From Neisseriaceae bacterium ESL0693 (GTDB lineage: Bacteria > Pseudomonadota > Gammaproteobacteria > Burkholderiales > Neisseriaceae), in contig JAQTIE010000008.1 in NCBI GenBank assembly GCA_029433475.1, forward strand, positions 154,856 through 218,855: 64,000 bases of DNA, read 5' to 3'. The notes under the pieces are model-generated. The model was not told where the DNA came from and ran no database searches. It saw only the letters and a program-made list of their open reading frames with translations. Below are positions 56,169 to 63,443 of this stretch, one piece after another. Both the position numbers and the translations under genes were made by a program. Numbering within the stretch: the stretch's first letter is position 1; every line of letters begins with the position of its first letter.

Positions 56169-56453
56169 ATGGCCATTCGCTTACATTCTGCTTTATGGGC
56201 ATTATTCGGCCTGACACTGGCCACCGCCGCTTTAGCCAAAGACAATATTTCCGTTGCTGCCAACAATACCCCCTATAGCGCGGGCGATGTACAGAAACTG
56301 GCGGCTACCGCGGTAAAAATGGGCGTGAAAGAACCGGTTAATCTGCAATTAACTGCTGGCGAACTGCGCGTATCCGGCAGCAGCAAAACCAGCTGCACCA
56401 TCAAAGTGGGCAGCGGCTCTGCGCCACAGATTGGCGGCATCAGCTGTCAGTAA
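56169..56453 (+). CDS. Small secreted protein of unknown function
   Basis: The 94-residue product starts with a clear signal peptide (HSALWALFGLTLATAALAKD, cut likely after ALA). The mature 70 residues contain two cysteines (TSCTIKV and GISCQ), possibly a disulfide, and no known motif. AAGGATTATT precedes the ATG at 56169. A single gene with no coupled neighbour. I do not recognise the family. Confidence 0.6.
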   Translation: MAIRLHSALWALFGLTLATAALAKDNISVAANNTPYSAGDVQKLAATAVKMGVKEPVNLQLTAGELRVSGSSKTSCTIKVGSGSAPQIGGISCQ

Positions 56454-56542
56454 CGAATCAGATCAGCTCATCTGTCGCAAAAGGCATCACCCATCTATCG
56501 TGGCCTGACACCGTTTCACATTAAAAATAACAGGAAGCTGCT

Positions 56543-56905
56543 ATGTGGTTAAGTATCGCCGCCATCAACATGGCTCTGGCTGTCATACTGGGTGCCTTTG
56601 GCGCCCATGGTTTAAAACATCTGGCCAATGCCCAGCAACTGGCCTGGTGGCAGACAGGTACTCAGTATTTTTTCTATCACGCTCTGGGTTTATTGCTCTT
56701 GGCTACCCTGATGCGTGTCCTACCCACCCTACCCCTGAAAATCCCTTTTTATTGTATCCAAAGCGGCATAATCATTTTTTGCGGTTCATTGTATCTGATG
56801 GCTTTGGGGCTGCCGCGCTGGCTAGGCGCCATTACACCGCTAGGCGGTCTCTGCATGATCGCCGGCTGGCTGATACTCGCCTGGCAAAGCCTGAAATACC
56901 ATTAA
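56543..56905 (+). CDS. DUF423-family membrane protein (YgdD-like)
   Basis: A 120-residue protein with four hydrophobic helices. AAINMALAVILGAFGAHGLKHL at the start and WWQTGTQYFFYHALGLLLLA are hallmarks of the DUF423/YgdD family, small inner-membrane proteins of unknown function. The C-terminal GAITPLGGLCMIAGWLIL segment also fits. AGGAAG lies eight bases upstream. It lies between two small envelope proteins. Confidence 0.88.
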   Translation: MWLSIAAINMALAVILGAFGAHGLKHLANAQQLAWWQTGTQYFFYHALGLLLLATLMRVLPTLPLKIPFYCIQSGIIIFCGSLYLMALGLPRWLGAITPLGGLCMIAGWLILAWQSLKYH

Positions 56906-56936
56906 TCCCTGTGTGATGCAGAAAAGGACAAATTAC

Positions 56937-57434
56937 ATGAATAAAATGATGATTTCGCTAGGCATATCATGCATTGGCGTCATGATATTATCCGCCTGCC
57001 ACACCCCTGCCCAAAACACCGACGCAACCATAGCCATTCATCAGTCACCAAACATCGCTGTCCCCTATCAGCTGGCACAGCATTATTTTATCCGTAATCA
57101 CATCAATACCCGCTTACCGGTTAAAATAACCTCGGCTACTGAGTTTAAGCACTATTTTGGTGAAGCCACCACCATGGATAACGTGCCTACGCCCATTGAT
57201 TTTGAGCACTATTATGTTATTGTAGTCGAACACCCGCTGACTACATCAGCCATACAACTCAATGTTTTATCACTGAAACGGATTCAGACTCAAATCGTAT
57301 TAAACTATAGCATCGCTACCGGTAAAACCATGAGTTACCAGAGCCATCCCTTTTTACTGCTGCTGGTACCCAAAAGCGAAGAAGGGCAGATCATCCTCAA
57401 AAGCCATACCGCCGCTTTCAATACACACGTCTGA
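56937..57434 (+). CDS. Putative lipoprotein of unknown function
   Basis: From 56937 (AAGGA eight bases upstream) the product is 165 residues with a lipoprotein signal (ISLGISCIGVMILSACHTP, lipobox LSAC). The mature part has no motif I recognise; it includes HYFGEATTMDNVPTPIDFEHYYVIVVEHP and ends near LLVPKSEEGQIILKSH. The arrangement of a conserved acidic/aromatic core with a basic end is typical of small envelope lipoproteins. It follows the DUF423 gene by 31 bases and could be co-transcribed. Confidence 0.65.
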   Translation: MNKMMISLGISCIGVMILSACHTPAQNTDATIAIHQSPNIAVPYQLAQHYFIRNHINTRLPVKITSATEFKHYFGEATTMDNVPTPIDFEHYYVIVVEHPLTTSAIQLNVLSLKRIQTQIVLNYSIATGKTMSYQSHPFLLLLVPKSEEGQIILKSHTAAFNTHV

Positions 57435-57519
57435 ATCATTCCGGCCAGGCCATAAAATCAGGCCGGCTTACCCATCAATGGGCAGCCGGCCGATCAACAG
57501 CTAACGTGATGCGGTTAAA

Positions 57520-58887
57520 TCAATCACCCACCACCACCAGTTTCTGGTTTACAAACTCCTTAATGCCCAAATCACTCAACTCACGCCCGAAACCCGAACG
57601 TTTTACCCCGCCAAAAGGCAAAGGCGCCACTGAATCACTGGAACGATTGATAAACACCATACCGGTTTCAATACGGGCGGCCAGACTTTTTGCCCGAGCC
57701 ACATCAGCGGAGAAAATAATACCAGCCAGACCATAATGGGAATCATTGGCCAGTTTAACCACCTCATCATCATTATCGACCACATACAACTGTGCCACCG
57801 GTCCGAAAAATTCCTCAAAATAAGCCGGATTGTTGCGACCAATCTGAGTAATGAGGGTAGGCGTGAAAAAATTACCCTCTGCCGGCTGATTGCCACACAA
57901 CACCTTGGCACCTGCCGCTATGGCCTTGTCCAGTTGTTCCTGCAAATGCTTTTTAGCACCAGCAGAAGACAAAGGCGCAAGTGTCGTGGCCTCATCCAGC
58001 GGGTCACCCATCACTTGCTGCTTGAATGCCTCAGTCACCAGACGGGTAAATTCCTCAGCCACCTTTTTCTGTACCACATAACGCTTGGAAGCCGTACACA
58101 CCTGACCAGCATTGGCCAGACGGCCACTTACCGCTGCCTGTGCTGCTTTATGTATATCAGCATCGTCCAGCACCACAAACACATCATTACCCCCCAGTTC
58201 CATCGTGGCTTTTTTCAGTTTGGCGCCCGCCTGCTCAGCCACACTGCTGCCTGCACCTTCAGAACCAGTCAGCGCCACCCCCTGCACCCGGTCATCGGCA
58301 ATGATTTTGCCTATTTGCTCAAAGCTGACAAACAAATTGCGATAGCCGCCCTCGGGTATGCCCGCTTCTTTAAACAAATCTTCCATCAGCTGGGCACATT
58401 GTGGCACATTACTGGCATGTTTTATCATCACACTATTGCCCGCAGCAATCGCCGGCACTGCAACCCGTACCAACTGATACAACGGGAAATTCCACGGCTC
58501 TACCGCCATCACAATACCGATAGGATAATAACCCAGCTGCGCCTGTCCCAAGGGGTTGGGATACGGTTTTGGCTGCAAGAATTCAGCCGCATGTTCCGCA
58601 TAATAACGCGAGATATCCACACATGAAGTCACCTCGCTGTAACTTTCCGCCAGACGCTTACCCATATCCACAGTAATGATGCGGGCAATCTCATCTTTGC
58701 GGGTTTCCATAATTTCCGCTAGCCGGTTCAGACAATCCAGACGAGCGCCCATATTTTCTGGTCGCGCCCAGTCAGACTGATACAAAGCATATCCGGCCGT
58801 CAGAAATTGCTCTACTTCCTGATCGGTATGATTAGGGAAGGTTTTTACGGTTTTGCCCGTATACGGATTAATGGTCTGGTAGGTCAT
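57520..58887 (-). CDS. sad: NAD(P)-dependent succinate-semialdehyde dehydrogenase (Sad/YneI-like)
   Basis: A 455-residue aldehyde dehydrogenase. MPWNFP-type sequence appears as AVEPWNFPLYQLVRVAVPAI, the general base in MELGGNDVFVVLDDADI, and the catalytic cysteine in NAGQVCTASKRYVV; FEEFFGPVAQLYVV and PFGGVKRSGFGRELSDLGI close the fold. The closest pattern is E. coli Sad/YneI, which oxidises succinate semialdehyde to succinate. With the putrescine transporter and PuuB-like enzyme upstream, a putrescine-to-succinate route is plausible. No gabT or puuCDE is here. Confidence 0.85.
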   Translation of the reverse strand: MTYQTINPYTGKTVKTFPNHTDQEVEQFLTAGYALYQSDWARPENMGARLDCLNRLAEIMETRKDEIARIITVDMGKRLAESYSEVTSCVDISRYYAEHAAEFLQPKPYPNPLGQAQLGYYPIGIVMAVEPWNFPLYQLVRVAVPAIAAGNSVMIKHASNVPQCAQLMEDLFKEAGIPEGGYRNLFVSFEQIGKIIADDRVQGVALTGSEGAGSSVAEQAGAKLKKATMELGGNDVFVVLDDADIHKAAQAAVSGRLANAGQVCTASKRYVVQKKVAEEFTRLVTEAFKQQVMGDPLDEATTLAPLSSAGAKKHLQEQLDKAIAAGAKVLCGNQPAEGNFFTPTLITQIGRNNPAYFEEFFGPVAQLYVVDNDDEVVKLANDSHYGLAGIIFSADVARAKSLAARIETGMVFINRSSDSVAPLPFGGVKRSGFGRELSDLGIKEFVNQKLVVVGD

Positions 58888-58982
58888 GTGTCACTCCTTT
58901 TCATGGTTAGAAAAATAGCTTACCCATTGATTGTAGAGACAGCAAAATACTTTGCACAGAGAAAACAGGTAAAATAAACACA

Positions 58983-59017
58983 AACAATACTTTATTTATT
59001 AAAAATAAAGTATTGTT
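58983..59017 (-). terminator. Hairpin after lrgB
   Basis: Perfect 15-base arms (58983-58997 and 59003-59017) around ATTAA lie just past lrgB. The stem is AT-rich and the following T run is short, so it may end the lrgAB transcript weakly or be read from both sides (also close to the SSADH gene). Confidence 0.5.
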
Positions 59018-59031
59018 CTGGAAAATAAAAA

Positions 59032-59760
59032 TTACAGCCACACCACCAGCCTGATCAGCCACGGCCCGAATAAAACCATAAAAAGCCCCGCCAGAATCAT
59101 GGTCAGACTGGCCACTACGCCCTCATCGGCATTACGCTGAATCGCCCGCGAAGTACCAAAGCCATGAGCAGCCGCCCCGAAAGCCGCACCATTGGCCAGA
59201 TGAAAACGATTGCGACTGAATAACAGCACCAAATCCCCCAGCAACATACCCGCCAGACCGGTCATCATCGTAAACACCGAAATCAAAGCACCAGACGCAT
59301 GAATTTTATTCCCCAATTCAATGGCAAACGGCGTAGAAACCGAGCGCGCCATCAGACTATAAGTCACCTCATGATCAAAATGAAACCATAATGACATCAC
59401 ATAAGCACTGCCTACCCCCACAAACATACCCACCACAATCGCCGTCACCAAAATAGGCAACTGCCGCCGCACCACCTGACGATACTGATAAATCGGAATC
59501 GCAAACGCCACCGTGGCCGGCCCCAGTAAGGCTGCAATAAAACGGGTATATTCATAATACCGGTCATAATCAATATGAAATACCACCAGCAGCACAATAG
59601 TAGACACCGTGACCACAATCGCCGGCGAAAACAGAATAAACGGCTTGAAACGATACAGCTTTTTGGCCAGCACATAGACCACAATCGTCCACACAAAACA
59701 ACCCAGAGCAATCACATCAATCATCACATTATTCGCTTGAAAATTCTCAATTAATACCAT
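59032..59760 (-). CDS. lrgB: LrgB-family membrane protein
   Basis: From 59760 the product is about 242 residues with six or more helices. VVTVSTIVLLVVFH, LLGPATVAFAIPIYQYRQ and the conserved ARSVSTPFAIELGNKI block mark LrgB, the antiholin-like partner that with LrgA modulates murein hydrolase activity and export. The start overlaps the lrgA stop (TGATG). The frame continues upstream to 59805, but that part overlaps lrgA and is not in the family. Confidence 0.88.
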   Translation of the reverse strand: MVLIENFQANNVMIDVIALGCFVWTIVVYVLAKKLYRFKPFILFSPAIVVTVSTIVLLVVFHIDYDRYYEYTRFIAALLGPATVAFAIPIYQYRQVVRRQLPILVTAIVVGMFVGVGSAYVMSLWFHFDHEVTYSLMARSVSTPFAIELGNKIHASGALISVFTMMTGLAGMLLGDLVLLFSRNRFHLANGAAFGAAAHGFGTSRAIQRNADEGVVASLTMILAGLFMVLFGPWLIRLVVWL

Positions 59761-60164
59761 CAATGATGCCGATATTTGACCCAATAACGGCGTAAACGGT
59801 AACAATACTTCAAAGTCATGGCTGTACTGAGCATCACCAGCATCGTACCCACAAAAATACTGACCACCAGCTGCCAGCCCTGCGCCATAAACAATGCCTT
59901 ATACTTCACTACAATGATCAGAATCGGAATAAAAAACAGCATCAATTCGCCCAGCAAAACCCGCGCCCCCTCACTGACCCACCGTACAGGCAATAAGCCC
60001 GTGCCCAGCAAAAACAGCATCACAAATAAACCGACCACGCCGCCAGACAAAGGAATATGGGTAAACCGCACCAGAGCGCAACTGAGCCACCATACCGCAC
60101 CGATCAAGACCATCTGCCAAACCGTCTGGCTCAGCATCAACACCCGTTTCAATAAATTCAGCAT
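59760..60164 (-). CDS. lrgA: LrgA-family holin-like membrane protein
   Basis: From 60164 the product is 134 residues with four helices, the size and layout of LrgA/CidA holin-like proteins: TVWQMVLIGAVWWLSCALVRF and MLFFIPILIIVVKY are typical. The upstream extension to 60320 in frame is rejected. It is coupled to lrgB and divergent from a LysR regulator across 105 bases, the common regulator-lrgAB plan. Confidence 0.85.
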   Translation of the reverse strand: MLNLLKRVLMLSQTVWQMVLIGAVWWLSCALVRFTHIPLSGGVVGLFVMLFLLGTGLLPVRWVSEGARVLLGELMLFFIPILIIVVKYKALFMAQGWQLVVSIFVGTMLVMLSTAMTLKYCYRLRRYWVKYRHH

Positions 60165-60269
60165 TACTTTATCTTTAAAATCCGCGCAAATTGAGGGGAA
60201 ATCATTATAATGACAAAGGCCAGTCACAACATAAATTATTATTATTTTATTATTCTTAAAATTCATAAT

Positions 60270-61169
60270 ATGATTAACCTGAAAGCACTGCAATGCTGGG
60301 TTTATCTGGTAGACAATCACAGTTTCTCCGAAACCGCGGAAAAAATGTCATTATCCCAGCCCAGCATCAGCAAAATGATCCGCACACTGGAAAATGAACT
60401 CGGCGTAGCCTTGCTGCATAAAGGCGAATCAGGTCGCAAACATCTGCTGCGCCCCACCGAAATGGGCGAACTCCTCTACCATCACGCCAAAACCATGCTC
60501 CAGCAAGAAGCATTACTGCAACAAGACATGGCTGATTACCGCCACCTCAAAACCGGTACCCTACGCATTGGCATGTCATTATTGGGCAGCCGGCTCTTAA
60601 CACCCGCCATCTTTCAGTTTCACCGCCAGTGGCCGGAAATCAAACTGGCTTTTGTTGAAGCCGGTTCACGCGATATAGAAGCAGCCCTGCTTGATCAGCG
60701 GCTTGATGTCGGCCAGCTCATGGCGCCCGTCAACAACGCCTTTGACAGCATCTGGCTATGCAGCTACCCCTTAATGGTGGTCATGCCACGCCAGCGCGCC
60801 AGCCATCTGCCGCCCGTACTGCCCTTACGCCGCCTGCGTGATGATGATTTTATTCTGTTTACCCGCGGTTTTATGCTCTACGACCGCATCATCAGCGCCT
60901 GCCATAGCCAAGGCTTCGAACCCAACATCGTCTGCCGCACCAGCCAATGGGATCTGGTACGGGACATGGTGGCGCAAAATATGGGCATCGCCCTTTTACC
61001 CCAGTACTATACCGATGAATTCAACCCCGATATTTTTGCAGTTATTCCATTGATTGAACCCGCCATCAACTGGCAGTTACACATGGCCTGGCTTAAACAC
61101 ACCAAAACCACTCCGGCGGTTAAAGCATGGCTCAATATTGTGCGGCATGAATTTAACCCAAAAGCATAA
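60270..61169 (+). CDS. LysR-family regulator divergent from lrgAB
   Basis: The 299-residue protein has an N-terminal winged helix (SFSETAEKMSLSQPSISKMI) and an inducer-binding domain (GTLRIGMSLLGSRLLTPAIF, MGIALLPQYYTDEF). LysR proteins usually control the gene they face, so lrgAB is the likely target, in the manner of CidR. The start at 60270 is chosen because the 20 upstream codons are not in the family. The 105-base intergenic region should hold its operator; no clear T-N11-A palindrome stood out. Confidence 0.85.
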   Translation: MINLKALQCWVYLVDNHSFSETAEKMSLSQPSISKMIRTLENELGVALLHKGESGRKHLLRPTEMGELLYHHAKTMLQQEALLQQDMADYRHLKTGTLRIGMSLLGSRLLTPAIFQFHRQWPEIKLAFVEAGSRDIEAALLDQRLDVGQLMAPVNNAFDSIWLCSYPLMVVMPRQRASHLPPVLPLRRLRDDDFILFTRGFMLYDRIISACHSQGFEPNIVCRTSQWDLVRDMVAQNMGIALLPQYYTDEFNPDIFAVIPLIEPAINWQLHMAWLKHTKTTPAVKAWLNIVRHEFNPKA

Positions 61170-61632
61170 TTTTACTGCCCGCAACGGTAACCTTATCCTC
61201 AAATAGTCACTAATCAATCGGAAAATAAACCTATCCATAAAAATGCCAAAAGTATAAATCCCAGAAACGCAATATTTTCATGCATATGACCTTTACCTTT
61301 ATCCTCACCATAAACACCTGTTACACACATCAATAAAATTATCCTAACCAGAATTAATGCTTGTAATCAAAAATTAATTACAATACAATACTATTAGATA
61401 ATTTTCATTAAATACATAAAATTAAAGATGTACAACCCAGTACACACCCTGTTTATCCAAGATACACCATACCCCGTAGCAGGCAATTTATGGGGTAATA
61501 CAGACACCCCCCTTTGATCAAGGCCTGTCTGCGGATTAGCGTTACACCCGGCGATCAACCAGGATTGCTGCTTTAACCAACACCTGTCTTGGCATGTGTT
61601 GATGTGTTTATATCCGGCAACAGGAGTAATGC
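61170..61632. other. Noncoding region before the lipase-fragment array
   Basis: No gene is supported in about 460 bases. The left part is AT-rich; from about 61430 the composition resembles decayed coding DNA, but no frame stays open. The ribosome site AGGAG at 61622-61626 belongs to the first array ORF. Confidence 0.5.
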
Positions 61633-61944
61633 ATGATAAATAGAGTTACCCCACGGCCAAGTGTAGCCGCCACTTTAGCCTATCTTATCCATGGCACCCT
61701 CTCCCTGTCTGAATTTCGTCATAGCCCGCGCAATAGCGGCAGTTCCGCCACGCACCACCCGAAAAAGCAGTCAATCAGCCCGTTTTTTGATGGTACCGAC
61801 AGCCATGAAAAGGCCGACAGTGCCGTCACCGGCCAGACCCCACCGACAGAAGACGAGATCAGGCAGTACAGCAAACAGGCACAGCAGGCAGCGCTGCTGG
61901 ATGCCTATATGTATCCGCGCACCACCAATGTGGCGCGGCTATAG
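61633..61944 (+). pseudogene. Truncated T6SS lipase-like (DUF2235) fragment, copy 1
   Basis: The 103-codon frame contains SPFFDGTDSHEKADSAVTG and ends near YMYPRTTNVARL. Both are elements of DUF2235 (Tle1-type T6SS phospholipase effectors), which begin with an FFDGT motif and continue with NVARL. Everything after that, including the catalytic serine, is missing: a TAG stops the frame right after NVARL. The N-terminal 50 residues do not match copy 2 and look like unrelated sequence joined to it. It is followed by a lipoprotein gene. Probably a recombination remnant rather than a functional gene. Confidence 0.7.
61774..61892 (+). repeat. Lipase-fragment repeat, unit 1 (second copy 63134-63252)
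   Basis: This 119-base stretch, encoding the FFDGT-containing segment, is nearly identical to 63134-63252, differing at a handful of bases, mainly third codon positions. The repeat is part of a larger duplicated unit. Confidence 0.85.
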
Positions 61945-61958
61945 ACCAAAGAGTAATG

Positions 61959-62131
61959 GATGAATCTGATAACCAAACCAGGAGTGCAGCATGAATAGTA
62001 AATCATTGAAGTTATTGTTGTTGGTTGCAGTAATGGGGATAGGCGGTTGTAGCAGTGCCTTCAGGCCGTTTGTTGGCTCGAAAGACGCCTACGCCGCACC
62101 GGTGGAATCGGTACAGTACAATTATGAAGAT
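61959..62131 (+). repeat. Identical 173-base direct repeat, unit 1 (second copy 63271-63443)
   Basis: By eye these 173 bases are identical to 63271-63443. They cover the ribosome site and the first 46 or so codons of both lipoprotein genes, including signal peptide and lipobox. Identity over the 5' end with divergence after it suggests recent recombination or gene conversion. Confidence 0.9.
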
Positions 62132-62749
62132 ATATCTGAAGTTGGCGGAGGCAGCATAAATGGCGGCTGTATTCCCGGCGTCAGAGGCATAGACCCGGAT
62201 AAGGTGGGTAAAACTTCCTGGGGTTATAACTCACAATGCGGCGCCGCCTATCTTAAAAAACAATGGAAACCGGGTATGACAGCCGATATCTACTGGAAAA
62301 TCCTGCCTTATCCGGACTGGCGTGCCAAGTTGCTACCAGGGGGGGGGGTAGTGCATGATGAAAAAGAACTTGCTGTGATTCGTCAGTACACTGAATATCC
62401 GCATTACACCATACCCTTACCTCCACCACCTGAAGGACGGATGGATTTTGATAAAGCCGGCGGCATAGATGTGCACTTTCTGGCCTGTAATCAGATATTC
62501 ATTACCTATGGCACACGGGAAGAGCGGCGTAACCATGATTTATTAATGGGTCTGATGCAAAAGAGTATGAAACTGTGCCGCAAACGGCCGGTCATAAAAT
62601 CCATGGCGGACTATCGCAAGCATAAGGCGGAAATGGATGCTATCCGCGAAGAGCGCAAGCAGATTCCGCAGGTGATTCTGCCGGAATACATAAAGCAGCT
62701 GGAAGCTGAGGGGAAACTGCCGCATCAGCAGATGAAGAACAAGGAGTAA
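61991..62749 (+). CDS. DUF3304-like lipoprotein, probable T6SS lipase immunity protein, copy 1
   Basis: The 252-residue product has a lipoprotein signal (LLLLVAVMGIGGCSSAF, lipobox IGGC). The mature part contains GCIPGVRGIDPDKVG, AAYLKKQWKPGMTADIYWKI and IHVHFLACNQIFITYGTRE-like sequence, resembling DUF3304 lipoproteins. Such periplasmic lipoproteins sit beside DUF2235 lipases and neutralise them. A Gly-Gly-Gly sequence in LLPGGGVVHD is encoded by ten G (62339-62348), a slippage-prone run. AGGAG precedes the ATG. Immunity function is inferred from the adjacent lipase fragments. Confidence 0.65.
   Translation: MNSKSLKLLLLVAVMGIGGCSSAFRPFVGSKDAYAAPVESVQYNYEDISEVGGGSINGGCIPGVRGIDPDKVGKTSWGYNSQCGAAYLKKQWKPGMTADIYWKILPYPDWRAKLLPGGGVVHDEKELAVIRQYTEYPHYTIPLPPPPEGRMDFDKAGGIDVHFLACNQIFITYGTREERRNHDLLMGLMQKSMKLCRKRPVIKSMADYRKHKAEMDAIREERKQIPQVILPEYIKQLEAEGKLPHQQMKNKE
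62339..62348 (+). repeat. Poly-G tract of ten in the lipoprotein coding frame
   Basis: Ten consecutive G lie inside lipoprotein copy 1, read as Gly-Gly-Gly plus the first base of Val. The frame is open at ten. Gain or loss of one G would shift it. Such G tracts are the usual phase-variation sites of Neisseriaceae genes. Confidence 0.75.
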
Positions 62750-62752
62750 TGG

Positions 62753-63268
62753 ATGAATAAGGACAATAAAATCTCGTGGGAAAGTATACGGGATCGAATG
62801 AAAGAAAACCGCGAGCCCGGACAAGGCAGTAATGACCAGCAAGGTCAGCAATCCGAGCCGGGTAAGCTGAGTCAGCTGGCGGGAAAGGTAAAAAGTGCGG
62901 CGGATGAAGGCTTAAAGACCATTTTTGCCCATCTGCCGCCGATCAAGCAATCGGCATTTGAATGGCCGAATGTAGAAAAGGCGCCGGAATTTCCCTCAGT
63001 AGCCGGCGGGCGGCTGCCGGCCAGCATTCGAGCGATCATGCGTAATCGTGACAGTAATGAAGTCAACCGCAGGGAAAAAGAGCAGATACTTAAAGCACGC
63101 CAATCAAACAAACAATGCCTGAAGAAACTGAAGATCAGCCTGTTTTTTGATGGTACTGACAGCCATGAAAAGGCTGACAGTGCCGTTACCGGCCAGACGC
63201 CGCCCACAGAAGACGAGATCAGGCAGTACAGCAAACAGGCACAGCAGGCAGCACTGATTAAGGAGTGA
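62753..63268 (+). CDS. Truncated T6SS lipase-like (DUF2235) N-terminal protein, copy 2
   Basis: This 171-codon frame starts MNKDNKISWESIRDRMKENR after AAGGAG, with a probably disordered Gln/Ser/Gly-rich segment, and reaches KLKISLFFDGTDSHEKADSA before stopping at QQAALIKE. FFDGT is the start of the DUF2235 lipase domain, which normally runs on for 300 or more residues with a GxSxG-type nucleophile; all that is gone. The N-terminal 120 residues may be the delivery part of the effector. It follows lipoprotein copy 1 by three bases and precedes copy 2. Likely a decayed effector or a deliberate truncated product; no catalytic activity is expected. Confidence 0.7.
   Translation: MNKDNKISWESIRDRMKENREPGQGSNDQQGQQSEPGKLSQLAGKVKSAADEGLKTIFAHLPPIKQSAFEWPNVEKAPEFPSVAGGRLPASIRAIMRNRDSNEVNRREKEQILKARQSNKQCLKKLKISLFFDGTDSHEKADSAVTGQTPPTEDEIRQYSKQAQQAALIKE
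63134..63252 (+). repeat. Lipase-fragment repeat, unit 2
   Basis: Second copy of the 119-base FFDGT-encoding segment at 61774-61892, near-identical to it. Confidence 0.85.
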
Positions 63269-63270
63269 TA

Positions 63271-63443
63271 GATGAATCTGATAACCAAACCAGGAGTGCA
63301 GCATGAATAGTAAATCATTGAAGTTATTGTTGTTGGTTGCAGTAATGGGGATAGGCGGTTGTAGCAGTGCCTTCAGGCCGTTTGTTGGCTCGAAAGACGC
63401 CTACGCCGCACCGGTGGAATCGGTACAGTACAATTATGAAGAT
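63271..63443 (+). repeat. Identical 173-base direct repeat, unit 2
   Basis: Second copy of 61959-62131, spanning the upstream region and signal-peptide part of the second lipoprotein. Unit spacing is 1312 bases. Confidence 0.9.

Noticed and set aside
57736..58626. A 296-codon open frame on the plus strand
   Set aside because: It is exactly antisense to the aldehyde dehydrogenase, has low-complexity His/Arg/Gln-rich composition and no family pattern.
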